A DNA stretch of 64,000 bases, taken from Bog-532 sp963732345. GTDB lineage: Bacteria; Actinomycetota; Actinomycetes; Streptosporangiales; Streptosporangiaceae. The stretch is from the NCBI GenBank assembly GCA_963732345.1, contig CAVSZI010000017.1, forward strand, positions 1 to 64,000, in the 5' to 3' direction. Below are positions 9,189-18,335 of the stretch, piece by piece (position 1 is the stretch's first letter; each line of letters opens with the position of its first letter). A program made the position numbers and the translations under genes. Below the pieces are notes generated by a model. That model saw nothing but the letters and a program-made list of their open reading frames with translations. It was not told the origin of the DNA and made no database searches.

Positions 9189-9707
9189 ATGTCGACATAC
9201 AACGCGATCGCCTGGCTGCCGCTCTGTGCCGGGCTGACCGGAATCGGACTGGTCGCAAGCTGGTTCGCGATGCGCAGACGGGGACTGAAGGCCGGGCTTC
9301 GCGGCGCGGCCTGGTCTTTGCTGCCGCTCGCCGCCTACCTCACCGGTTCCATCGAGATGTTCTGGAAGATCGGCACGGCGATCGGCACCTTTGCGAGCTC
9401 TTTCGTGTTCTCGATGAAGGTGTGGTCGGGGGTCGGCGTGGCCGCGCTGGCCGCGGCGCTGTTCGTGGTCTCCGCCGGCGGCCGGCGCCGGAAGCGGGCC
9501 CGCAAGGCACGCGGAGCCGTGGAGGACCAGCCTGACCGGGCGGATCCGGGCGGGACACCCGGTGGCCCCGGCGACGCGACGGCGGGGAAGGGCCCGGGGC
9601 GCAAGGAACTGGCCACCAAGCCCGCGCGGGCCGGGAAGGGCGCCCTGGACGACGACGACGATATGGCCGGGGTGGAGGACATCCTGCGCCGGCACGGGAT
9701 CACTTAG
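9189..9707 (+). CDS. Small membrane protein of unknown function
   Basis: A 172-residue protein with three hydrophobic segments (about residues 7-26, 36-53 and 73-95). A basic, then acidic, hydrophilic tail follows, with Lys/Arg clusters, Gly/Pro-rich stretches and a run of five Asp (GALDDDDDMAGVEDILRRHG). The ATG at 9189 has GAGG upstream. Its stop overlaps the next gene's GTG by one base (TAGTG), so the two are probably co-translated. I do not recognise a defined family. Confidence 0.7.
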   Translation: MSTYNAIAWLPLCAGLTGIGLVASWFAMRRRGLKAGLRGAAWSLLPLAAYLTGSIEMFWKIGTAIGTFASSFVFSMKVWSGVGVAALAAALFVVSAGGRRRKRARKARGAVEDQPDRADPGGTPGGPGDATAGKGPGRKELATKPARAGKGALDDDDDMAGVEDILRRHGIT

Positions 9708-10870
9708 TGCGCCGCACGGTCGGCGTTCCTTCGGGGCCGCCGGAGGGCCGGATCGATGTCGGAGAGGCCAGGCAGGCCCGGCGGCCGGACACGTACCGGT
9801 CGGCCCTGGCCCTGCTGGCCTGGTGGGTCTGGCTCGCGTTCGCGGTCGCCAACCTGATCGACATCGCGGTGCAGGGTCGCGATCGTGTCTCGGTGGCGGC
9901 CGCCGCGGCGCTGCTGCTGGTCACCGGGATCATGTACGTCGCGGCGTTCCGGCCGCGGGTCATCGCCACCGACGGCGGAATCGTGGTGCGCAACCCGGTG
10001 CGGGACCACCGGATGCCGTGGCCGGCCGTGACCAACGTGGACCTGCGCGATCTGCTGCGGGTGCACTGCGCGTGGCAGGAGCCCACCAATAACGGTCGGC
10101 AAGCGGTACCGCGACCGGAACGTGTGCAGCGGACCAGGGTCATCCACGCGTGGGCGGTTCAGTCGTCCCGCCGGGCCGCCGAGATGGGGATGCGGTCCTC
10201 GTTGGGCCGGCCCGACCTGGCCCGCCGCTCCGTCGGCGGTGCGGCGGCCACCGCGGATCCGCCCAGCGCGGTGCACCGCAAGGAGACCGAACGGATCGCC
10301 CGGGCCCTGGCCGAGCGGGCCCGCCGGGAACGCGCGGACGCGGCCAGGACGCTTGCCGCGGCCGGGACACCCGGGCCACCAAGCCCCGGCGAAAGGCACA
10401 GCGCCAGCGAAAGGCACAGCGCGAACCAGAGGCCGGCGGCTAACGAGGCACCCGGGACCGGCGAAGGGCCCGTGACACACCCGGCGCCCGGGGCCTATGA
10501 GGCCGGTGAGAACAGAGCCCCTGAGAACGGGGCTGGTAAGAACAGCCGGGGCGGGGCGGGCGCCGGTAACGAACCGGAATGGCCGTCGCGCCCGGTGTCC
10601 ATTAAGAACAGCCGGGGCGGGGCGGGCGCCGGTAACGGACCGGAATGGCCGTCGCGCCCGGTGTCCATTAAGAACAGCCGGGGCGGGGCGGGCGCCGGTA
10701 ACGGACCGGAATGGCCGTCGCGCCCGGTGTCCATTAAGAACAGCCGGGGCGGGGCGGGCGCCGGTAACGGACCGGAATGGCCGTCGCGCCCGGTGTCCAT
10801 ATGGCACTGGCCGAGCGTGCTGGCCGTCGTGGTCCCGGCCCTGCTGCTGGTCGCTGCACTTCTTGCGTGA
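9707..10870 (+). CDS. Membrane protein with PH-like domain and a 22-residue tandem repeat
   Basis: The N-terminal part resembles actinobacterial PH-domain membrane proteins: two membrane segments (about residues 30-50 and 60-80), then FRPRVIATDGGIVVRNPVRDHRMPWPAVTNVDLRD, the beta-strand pattern of a bacterial PH domain. A charged Ala/Arg linker follows. Then come four copies of a 22-residue unit beginning KNSRGGAGAGNGPEWPSRPV, and a final membrane segment (VLAVVVPALLLVAALLA). The repeat corresponds to perfect 66-bp DNA units apart from one or two bases. The GTG start at 9707 overlaps the previous stop. The function is unknown. Confidence 0.72.
   Translation: MRRTVGVPSGPPEGRIDVGEARQARRPDTYRSALALLAWWVWLAFAVANLIDIAVQGRDRVSVAAAAALLLVTGIMYVAAFRPRVIATDGGIVVRNPVRDHRMPWPAVTNVDLRDLLRVHCAWQEPTNNGRQAVPRPERVQRTRVIHAWAVQSSRRAAEMGMRSSLGRPDLARRSVGGAAATADPPSAVHRKETERIARALAERARRERADAARTLAAAGTPGPPSPGERHSASERHSANQRPAANEAPGTGEGPVTHPAPGAYEAGENRAPENGAGKNSRGGAGAGNEPEWPSRPVSIKNSRGGAGAGNGPEWPSRPVSIKNSRGGAGAGNGPEWPSRPVSIKNSRGGAGAGNGPEWPSRPVSIWHWPSVLAVVVPALLLVAALLA
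10538..10801. repeat. Four tandem 66-bp units
   Basis: Units start at 10538, 10604, 10670 and 10736, each beginning AAGAACAGCCGGGGCGGGGC. Only the first differs noticeably (GAA for GGA). The array stays in frame and codes four 22-residue repeats in the PH-like membrane protein. Confidence 0.93.
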
Positions 10871-11336
10871 CCCTGTTCACTCTGGTCCCTGGCGCAATCG
10901 CGGCCGCGTCCCTGTCCCGCCATTGGCTTCCCGGCGCTTTCCGGTGATTCACTCCGGTGCGCCGGGCGTTTTCCGCAGGCCACCCCTGTGGAGAACGTGG
11001 TGGGCGCCGTCGGTACGCTTGACCGGGAAATCTTCCCGGTCAACCTGACCATGGCGACTGATGGTCCGCCGGGATGCCGGGATGAGGCAAGGTTCTCTGG
11101 GCGGGCGCCCGGGGCCGAGTGCTACGAAAACGTAACAGATTATCGACTGTACTGAAACATATTCCCTGCGCAGGGAGTGTCACTATAACGCAGGTATCAC
11201 GAACGAGGCGCGATCCCGAATGACGTTTTGGGGGTTACGGTCGCATCGTGATACGTAGGACATCGACTCGCATCAGAGCAGGTCGGCGCACCCCCAAACG
11301 GCCGACCGCTCCCGACGACTAGAAGGAGCTTGCCGC
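10871..11336. promoter_or_regulatory. Leader region of the ABC importer operon
   Basis: About 470 bases without a gene. It contains a perfect 14-bp palindrome TCCCTGCGCAGGGA (11163-11176), a TATAAC -10-like element (11184-11189), and a separated inverted repeat TATCACG/CGTGATA (about 11195-11252). AAGGAG precedes the binding-protein ATG. These look like the promoter and operators of the importer; the regulator is unknown. Confidence 0.45.
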
Positions 11337-13267
11337 ATGGGAGGACATCCCGAGCAGCAACGGGCACGTCGGCTCTGGTTCACCGGCCGCACGCAGGCCG
11401 GTAACCAGGCACCCCCCGGCGGGCAACGCCCGAGCCGGGGCCGGCGGGCCCGCATGACTATGATCGCGGGCTGCGGCGCCGCGGCGATTGCCCTGGTGGC
11501 GGCGGCCTGTGGCAGCAGCGGCAGCAGCACGTCGACGGGCGGCACGAAGCAGGCGGGCGGCACCGCCACGTACGCGCTCCCGGCGTCCGTGACGCCGAAC
11601 TACATCTTCCCCTTCTCCAACAGCACCTACTTCAGCGTGTCGAACATTTCGTACCTGCAGCAGCTCCTGTACCGCCCGCTGTACTGGTTCGGCAATGGCA
11701 CCCAGCCCACGATCAACCCCTCCCTCAGCCTGGCTGACCAGCCGGTGTACAACGGCCAGCAGGTCACGATCACGCTGAAGAACTACAAGTGGTCGAACGG
11801 CACGCCGGTCACCGCGCAGAACGTCCTGTTCTGGATCCACATGCTCCAGGCGGAGGGCGCGACCGAGTGGGGCGACTTCTCGCCCGGCGGGTTCCCGACC
11901 AACGTGACCAACGTCAAGGCGACCAGCCCCACGACGCTGACCATGACGATGAACAAGGCATACTCGCCGACCTGGTTCACCTACAACGAGCTGAGCCAGA
12001 TCACCCCGATGCCCAAGGCGTGGGACGTGACGGCGTCGGGCCCGAGCGACTGCACCGACACCGTCGCGGACTGCAAGGCGGTCTACACCTACCTCGACAG
12101 CCAGTCCAAGTCCATGTCGAGCTGGGCGAGCTCCCCGGTCTGGAGCGTGGTGGACGGCCCGTGGAAGCTGCAGAGCTTCAACGCGGACGGCAACGCCTCG
12201 TTCGTGCCGAACAAGTCCTACTCCGGCCCGGTCAAGGCGACGCTGTCCGTGTTCAAGGAGGTGCCGTTCACCACCGAGTCGGCCGAGTACAACGTGCTCC
12301 GCTCGGGCAGCGGCAGCCAGCAGCTGAGCGTCGGCTACCTGCCGACCACGGACGCCCCGAAGAAGCCGGCGAACGCCGCGGTCGGCGCGAACCCGGTGCC
12401 GGGGTACTCGCTCGGCCCGCTGTACTCCTTTGGCATCAACTACTTCGTCCCCAACATTGACTCCACCACCCCGGAGGGCCAGGTCCTCAAGCAGCTGTAC
12501 TTCCGGCAGGCGCTCGCGTACCTGATCAACCAGGAGGCGGTCATCTCCGGCCCACTGCGCGGGTACGGCAATGTGACGGTCGGCCCGGTCCCCTCCGATC
12601 CGGCGACGTACCTGTCCGCCAAGGGCAAGCAGGGCAACCCGTTCCCCTACAACCCCGGCCAGGCCAAGCAGCTGCTTTCCAGCCACGGCTGGAACGTCAT
12701 ACCCAACGGGACCACCACCTGCACCAACCCGAGCCTGTGCGGCGCGGGCGTCAAGCAGGGGCAGGGCCTGTCCTTCACCCTGCCGTACGCGACCGGCATC
12801 AACTGGATCGACTCGGAGATGACCCAGCTCAAGTCGAACGCCTCGGCGGTCGGCATCCAGCTGAACCTGCAGCCGAAGCCGTTCAACCAGGTCACCGCGA
12901 TCGGCGGCGGCGGATGCGTCGCCACGCACGCGTCCTGTGCCTGGGACTTCGCCAACTGGGGCGGTGGCTGGACCTTCGCGCCCGACTACTACCCCAGCGG
13001 TGAGACACTGTTCCAGAGTGGTTCCGCGTCGAACTCCGTCCGGGTACAGCAACAGCCAGAACGACAACCTCATCAACCAGACGCTGACCAGCAGCTCACT
13101 GACGCCGCTGTACAACTGGCAGGACTACCTGTCAGGCGCAGCTTCCCGAGATGTGGCAGCCGAACGGCGTCTACGAGCTGACGGAGATCGCCAGCAACCT
13201 GCAGGGCGTCAACCCGCAGCCGCCGACGCTTAACATCAACCCCGAGAACTGGTACTTCACCAAGTGA
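11337..13267 (+). pseudogene. ABC importer substrate-binding lipoprotein (family 5), two frameshifts near the C-terminus
   Basis: Extracellular binding protein of the dipeptide/oligopeptide/nickel class. After a basic N-terminus comes a hydrophobic stretch ending in the lipobox LVAAAC-G, so it should be a lipoprotein. The body has the family segments LYRPLYWFGNG, NPSLSLADQPVYNGQQVTITLK and KWSNGTPVTAQNVLFWI. The frame is intact to about 13036. One extra base there (after the codons for ASNS) and another near 13134 shift the frame twice. Reading through both gives SGYSNSQNDNLINQTL, then QLPEMWQPNGVYELTEIASN, ending at the TGA at 13265-13267. Both repaired segments look family-like, so sequence error is the first suspect. 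It is the first gene of the importer operon. Confidence 0.82.
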
Positions 13268-13361
13268 TCATGACTTACGTGTACGGCTCCGCCGCGGCCG
13301 CGGCGGGACGGGGGTATCGGGTTCGCCCGGTGCCCCCGTCGGCACGCCGGAGGGGATCGCG

Positions 13362-14318
13362 TTGATAGCTTTTTTCGTCCGCCGCCTGCTGCAGGCGGTC
13401 ATTGTGATCCTGCTGGTCACGATGATCACTTTCATACTCCTGCGGGCGATCCCCGGTAACGTCGCGATCGCCATTCTCGGGCCCACCGCGTACCGGAACC
13501 CAGCCACGATCGCTGCGTTCGACGCCCAGTACGGCTTCAACAAGCCGTGGTTCGAGCAATACTTCCTCTGGGTCGGGCACCTGGCCCAGGGCAACCTCGG
13601 CTACTCCTGGAAGCTCAACCAGAGCGTCGCGTCCCTGCTCGGCAGCCATCTGCCGAAGACGATCATCCTGGTGGGCATCTCCACGATCCTCGCGCTCGCC
13701 GTCGCCATCCCGATCGGCGTCTGGCAGGCGGTGCGGCGCAACAAGGCCGTCGACTACACATTCACCGGGCTCTCCTTCCTGTTCTACGCGGCGCCGACGT
13801 TCTTCGTCGGGACGGTCCTGATCATGATCTTCGCCGACCAGCTGCACATCTTCGGCGCCGAGGGCCCGCAGGGCGGCCTGACCAGCGACTTCACGGACTG
13901 GAAGGACCTGACCCTGCCCGTCGTCACCCTGGCCCTGGTGACGTTCGCACTGTTCAGCCGGTACATGCGCTCGTCGATGCTGGACAACCTCACCGAGGAT
14001 TACGTGCGCACGGCCCGGGCCAAGGGCGCCTCGGAACGGCGCGTGCTCATCCGGCACGTGCTGCGGAACTCGCTGATCCCGATCGCGACGCTGGTCGGGC
14101 TCTCCCTGCCGGCCATCGTGGCGGGCGCGCTCATCACCGAGTCCGTTTTCAACTACCCGGGCATGGGGTACCTGTTCTTCCAGTCCGCGCAGAACCAGGA
14201 CTACCCCGTCCTCCTGGGCGTCCTGATCGTGGTCGCGATCGCGACCGTCGTCGGGTCACTGCTGGCCGACATCGCGTACGCGGTGCTCGATCCCCGTGTG
14301 AGGTACGTGAGCTCATGA
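13362..14318 (+). CDS. ABC importer permease (DppB/OppB type)
   Basis: Inner-membrane permease of a peptide-type importer, 318 residues with six predicted membrane segments. The start FFVRRLLQAVIVILLVTMIT and the EAA-loop region RTARAKGASERRVLIRHVLRN, where it contacts the ATPase, are typical of the DppB family. The start is a TTG at 13362 with GGAGGGG seven bases upstream. It is followed by the second permease through an ATGA overlap, so the two are probably translationally coupled. Confidence 0.92.
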   Translation: MIAFFVRRLLQAVIVILLVTMITFILLRAIPGNVAIAILGPTAYRNPATIAAFDAQYGFNKPWFEQYFLWVGHLAQGNLGYSWKLNQSVASLLGSHLPKTIILVGISTILALAVAIPIGVWQAVRRNKAVDYTFTGLSFLFYAAPTFFVGTVLIMIFADQLHIFGAEGPQGGLTSDFTDWKDLTLPVVTLALVTFALFSRYMRSSMLDNLTEDYVRTARAKGASERRVLIRHVLRNSLIPIATLVGLSLPAIVAGALITESVFNYPGMGYLFFQSAQNQDYPVLLGVLIVVAIATVVGSLLADIAYAVLDPRVRYVSS

Positions 14319-15298
14319 CCATGCCACCGTCCTCGCCAGAGCCATTTGCGCCCGGAGTCGATACCCCGTTGATGCCTGGGCTCAAGGGCATCGTTCCCGA
14401 CGAGTTCGAGCCCGATGATGCCGCGCCGGGGACACTTCCCTCCGGCAAGTCCCGCAGCATGTTCGTGCGCGGCCTTGAGGTGTTCATCGAGAACAAGCTC
14501 GCCATCGCCGGCGTGATCATCTTCGTCGCGATGGTGCTGTTCTGCTACATCGGGCCGCTCGTTTATCACACCGACCAGGTGCACACCAACCTCGCCATCG
14601 AGAACCAGGCACCGGGGGCGGGCCATCCGCTCGGCACCGACTCCAGCGGCTACGACGTACTCGGCCGGCTGATGGTCGGCGGCCAGGTGTCCCTGGAGGT
14701 CGGCATGGCGGCGGCGGTCCTGGCCACCGTGGTCGGCACCCTGTGGGGAGCCATCGCCGGATACGTCGGCGGTGCGGTGGACGCGGTGATGATGCGCCTC
14801 GTGGACGCCATGCTCGCGATCCCGACGCTGTTCCTGGCCCTGGTCGTCGTGTCGATGTTCCCGGCCACCGAACTGGAGCTGATCATCGTCATCGCGCTGA
14901 CGTCGTGGCTGACCACATCCCGGCTGATCCGCGGCGAGGCCCTGTCGCTGCGGGTCCGGGACTACGTGCAGGCGATGAAGGTGATGGGCGGCGGCGGTAC
15001 CCGCGCCGTGCTCCGGCACATCGCGCCGAACGCGGTCGGCACCATCATCGTGAACGCCACCTTCCAGGTGGCCGACGCCATCCTGCTGGTGGTCGCGCTG
15101 AGCTACCTGGGCCTGGGTGTCCAGCCGCCCCAGACGGACTGGGGCGGCATGCTCAGCAACGGCGTCCAGTACACCTACGACGGCTACTGGTGGCTGATCT
15201 ACCCGGCCGGTATCGCCATCGTCCTGGTGGTCATCGCCATCAACTTCATCGGCGACGCACTGCGGGACTCCTTCGAGGTCCGCCTCCAGCGGCGCTGA
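14315..15298 (+). CDS. ABC importer permease (DppC/OppC type)
   Basis: Second permease of the importer, 327 residues. About 60 cytosolic N-terminal residues precede the first membrane segment (KLAIAGVIIFVAMVLFCYI). The conserved HPLGTDSSGYDVLGRLMVGGQ region and the coupling loop QAMKVMGGGGTRAVLRHIAPN identify the DppC family. The ATG at 14315 overlaps the stop of the upstream permease (ATGA). Confidence 0.92.
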   Translation: MTMPPSSPEPFAPGVDTPLMPGLKGIVPDEFEPDDAAPGTLPSGKSRSMFVRGLEVFIENKLAIAGVIIFVAMVLFCYIGPLVYHTDQVHTNLAIENQAPGAGHPLGTDSSGYDVLGRLMVGGQVSLEVGMAAAVLATVVGTLWGAIAGYVGGAVDAVMMRLVDAMLAIPTLFLALVVVSMFPATELELIIVIALTSWLTTSRLIRGEALSLRVRDYVQAMKVMGGGGTRAVLRHIAPNAVGTIIVNATFQVADAILLVVALSYLGLGVQPPQTDWGGMLSNGVQYTYDGYWWLIYPAGIAIVLVVIAINFIGDALRDSFEVRLQRR

Positions 15299-15366
15299 CC
15301 GCACCTGACGCATGAGGAGCCGGCCAACCCGGCCGGCCCTCTCCGGACAACGCACGACGAGGACGC

Positions 15367-17520
15367 ATGGCACCCCTGCTCGAAATAAAGGACCTGCACA
15401 CCGAGATCCGGCTCCGCAGGTCGACCGTGTATGCCATCGGTGGCGTCAACCTCACCGTCGACCCGGGTGAATGCCTCGGCATCGTCGGCGAGTCCGGCTG
15501 CGGCAAGACGATGACCGCCCTGTCCGTGATGCGGCTGCTGCCCAACGGCGGCCACATCACCGGCGGCAGCATCAACCTCGATGGCCAGGACATCACGAAT
15601 TTCGACGACGAGGCGATGCAGGACGTCCGCGGCAACCTGGTGGGCATGATCTTCCAGGACCCGATGACGTCGCTGAATCCGACGATGACGATCGGTGACC
15701 AGATCGCGGAGAGCGTCCGGCTGCACCGCGGGGCGGACAAGAAGGCCGGGCTGGAGCGCGCGGTCGAGGTGCTCGGCCTGGTCGGCATGCCCAAGCCGGC
15801 CGAGCGGATTAGCAACTACCCGCACCAGCTGTCCGGCGGTATGCGCCAGCGGGTCATGATCGCCATGGCACTGGCCTGTGAGCCGAAGCTGCTGATCGCG
15901 GACGAGCCGACCACCGCCCTCGACGTCACCATCCAGAAGCAGATCCTCGAGCTGCTCGACAGCCTCCGCCAGCGGCTCGGCATGGCGGTGATCCTGGTCA
16001 CCCACGACCTCGGGGTGATCGCCGGGCGCGCCGACCGGGTCGCGGTCATGTACGCCGGCCGGGTCGTCGAGACGACGGACACGACAACCCTGTTCGCCAA
16101 CCCCCGGCACCCCTACACGCAGGCCCTTTTCGAGGCGCTGCCGGACAAGATCGTGGAGCCCGCCGGCGTCGCCAAGCGGCTGTACAACATTCCGGGCCAG
16201 CCGCCGGACCTGACCAACCCGCCGCGCGGCTGCCGGTTCGCGGCGCGGTGCCGGTACGTGCAGGACTCGTGCCGGGAAACGGAGCCCGATCTGAAGGGCG
16301 ACGTCCCGCTGCACGAGTACCGCTGCTTCTTCCCGGTGGGCGAGGCCGCCCTCGACGCGCCCGCCGAGGACGGCGACGCGCCCACCCTGGCGGCCGCCGA
16401 GGCGGAGGCGGAAGCCGGAGCGGCCGAGGCAGCCATCCCGGTCCTGGCCACCGCGCCCTCGGTGGGCGGCGCGACGGCCGACGGGGCGCTGCTGAAGGTC
16501 GAGCATCTGGTCAAGGAGTTCCCGGTCACCGCCGGCGCCATCATGCAGCGCCGGGTCGGCAGCGTCAGCGCGGTGGCCGACGTCAGCTTCGAGGTGCCGC
16601 GGGGCAAGACGTTCGGCATGGTGGGTGAGTCCGGCTGCGGCAAGACCACCATCGGCCGCCTCATCGTGGGCCTGGAGAACGCGAACTCCGGCTCGATCAT
16701 CTTCGACGGCCAGGACCTGACCGAACTCAGCACGCGGGGCCGGCGGCGGCACAGCGGCAAGATCCAGCTCATGTTCCAGGACTCCTACGCGTCGATGGAC
16801 CCGAGGATGCGGGTGAGCACGATCCTGCGCGAGCCGCTGGTGATCCAGCACCAGGGCGGCCGGAAGGAGCAGGAAGAGCGGGTGGCCGCGATCATGGACG
16901 AGGTCGGCCTGCCCCGGGCCGCGCTGGACCGCTATCCGCACGAATTCTCCGGCGGCCAGCGGCAGCGGCTCGGCCTGGCCCGGGCGCTCATCCTGCGGCC
17001 GAGCATGATCGTGGCCGACGAGCCGGTGTCGGCGCTGGACGTATCCATCCAGGCGCAGATCCTGAACCTGATGCTGGACCTGCAGCGGGACAATGGCCTG
17101 ACGTACCTGTTCATCTCGCACGACCTCTCGGTGGTCCGGTACCTCTCGGACGCCATCGGGGTCATGTACCTGGGCAAGCTGGTCGAGGTCGGCCCGGCCG
17201 ACGACGTGTACTTCGGCCCCGTCCACCCGTACACGAAGGGCCTCATCGACACGGTGCCCGTGGCGGACCCACTGCTGGAGCGGGCCAAGGAGAGCCAGGG
17301 CGTGATGGGCGAGCTCCCGTCGGCCGTGGCCCCGCCCTCAGGCTGCCGGTTCCGCACGCGGTGCCCGATCGCTCAGGACCTGTGCGCCGAGCAGGAGCCG
17401 CCGCTGCGGCCGTTCACCGCGAAGGGGCACATGGCCGCGTGCCACTTCCCGCTGCGCGAGCCGGAGGCGGACGCCGGCGAGCCGAGCGTCGCGAGGACGG
17501 CCAGCGGCAGCGCCCAGTAG
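15367..17520 (+). CDS. Fused double ATPase of the peptide-type ABC importer (DppD-DppF)
   Basis: A 717-residue protein carrying both nucleotide-binding domains of the importer in one chain. In most relatives they are separate DppD and DppF proteins. The first domain (about residues 1-325) has Walker A GESGCGKT, the signature LSGGMRQR and Walker B LLIADEPTTALD. The second (about 375-700) has GESGCGKT, FSGGQRQR and MIVADEPVSALD. Each is followed by the cysteine-containing oligopeptide-transporter extension (GCRFAARCRYVQDSC and GCRFRTRCPIAQDLC). An Ala/Glu-rich linker joins them. Its 3' end overlaps the HAD phosphatase gene tail-to-tail by about 150 bases. Confidence 0.93.
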   Translation: MAPLLEIKDLHTEIRLRRSTVYAIGGVNLTVDPGECLGIVGESGCGKTMTALSVMRLLPNGGHITGGSINLDGQDITNFDDEAMQDVRGNLVGMIFQDPMTSLNPTMTIGDQIAESVRLHRGADKKAGLERAVEVLGLVGMPKPAERISNYPHQLSGGMRQRVMIAMALACEPKLLIADEPTTALDVTIQKQILELLDSLRQRLGMAVILVTHDLGVIAGRADRVAVMYAGRVVETTDTTTLFANPRHPYTQALFEALPDKIVEPAGVAKRLYNIPGQPPDLTNPPRGCRFAARCRYVQDSCRETEPDLKGDVPLHEYRCFFPVGEAALDAPAEDGDAPTLAAAEAEAEAGAAEAAIPVLATAPSVGGATADGALLKVEHLVKEFPVTAGAIMQRRVGSVSAVADVSFEVPRGKTFGMVGESGCGKTTIGRLIVGLENANSGSIIFDGQDLTELSTRGRRRHSGKIQLMFQDSYASMDPRMRVSTILREPLVIQHQGGRKEQEERVAAIMDEVGLPRAALDRYPHEFSGGQRQRLGLARALILRPSMIVADEPVSALDVSIQAQILNLMLDLQRDNGLTYLFISHDLSVVRYLSDAIGVMYLGKLVEVGPADDVYFGPVHPYTKGLIDTVPVADPLLERAKESQGVMGELPSAVAPPSGCRFRTRCPIAQDLCAEQEPPLRPFTAKGHMAACHFPLREPEADAGEPSVARTASGSAQ

Positions 17521-18335
17521 GGCTGCCAGCAGCGCGGCCCAGTAAGACCGGGCCGCACCGGGCGATGCGGTAACTCCGGGCGGCCGGCCCAGGCCGCCCG
17601 GAGCCAGCCGAGGTTGATGCCGCGCAGGGAACGTACCACCCGGCGGCCGGGCCGCGGCTCGATGGGACGCAGGGTCGGCACGGCGACCACCTGGCAGCCG
17701 GCGGCCTCGGCCGCGGTGACGCCGGTGATGGAGTCCTCCAGGACGAGGCACCGGCCTGGTTCAGCGCCCAGCCGCTTCGCGGCGAGCAGGTAGGACTCGG
17801 GGTCGGGCTTGCCGTGGGTCACGTCGTTAGCGCAGACCACCACGGGAAAGCGCAGGCCGGTCCGGGCCAGCACGGCGTCCACGAACCGGCGCTGGGAGGA
17901 AGTGACCAGCGCGTAGGGCAGGCCTGCCGCCTCGACCTCGGCCACCAGTTCGGCGGCGCCCGGCATGATCGTGACCCCCCGCTCACGGACCTTGGCCACG
18001 ATCCCGCCGATCATCCACTCCGCGATCTGGCCCGGATCGGCGGGCGCCTTGGCCCGCTCCAGGAAGTAGCGCACGGAGTTGGCCAGTGAGCTGCCGAGCA
18101 GTTCCTGCTGATCGGCCTCGGTCCAGCTGCCGCCGAGCCGGGTCATCACGTCCGTCTCGACCTGGAACCAGAGCGGTTCAGAGTCGATGACCAGCCCGTC
18201 CATGTCGAACAGGACAGCCTGCGGTCCCGTGTCCGCGTCGTCGTCGGTGTCCGCGTACTTGTCCGCGTCCCCCACGGTGCCGTTGGGCGTGGCCATACCG
18301 GGGGCGGCGGACACGGCGGTGTGCTGGGCGTCCAT
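17373..18335 (-). CDS. HAD-superfamily phosphatase with a long C-terminal extension
   Basis: A beta-phosphoglucomutase/phosphatase-like HAD hydrolase. The nucleophile motif is VLFDMDGLVIDSE, motif II is ALVTSS, and motif III/IV are the Lys in HGKPDPESYLLAA and LVLEDSITGVTAA. After the expected end of the domain (about residue 235) come some 85 low-complexity residues encoded partly on the strand opposite the importer ATPase gene. This tail is probably read-through of little function. The ATG at 18335 overlaps the metH stop as TGATG, suggesting translational coupling; a GTG at 18338 is an alternative. The substrate is unknown. Confidence 0.85.
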   Translation of the reverse strand: MDAQHTAVSAAPGMATPNGTVGDADKYADTDDDADTGPQAVLFDMDGLVIDSEPLWFQVETDVMTRLGGSWTEADQQELLGSSLANSVRYFLERAKAPADPGQIAEWMIGGIVAKVRERGVTIMPGAAELVAEVEAAGLPYALVTSSQRRFVDAVLARTGLRFPVVVCANDVTHGKPDPESYLLAAKRLGAEPGRCLVLEDSITGVTAAEAAGCQVVAVPTLRPIEPRPGRRVVRSLRGINLGWLRAAWAGRPELPHRPVRPGLTGPRCWQPYWALPLAVLATLGSPASASGSRSGKWHAAMCPFAVNGRSGGSCSAHRS

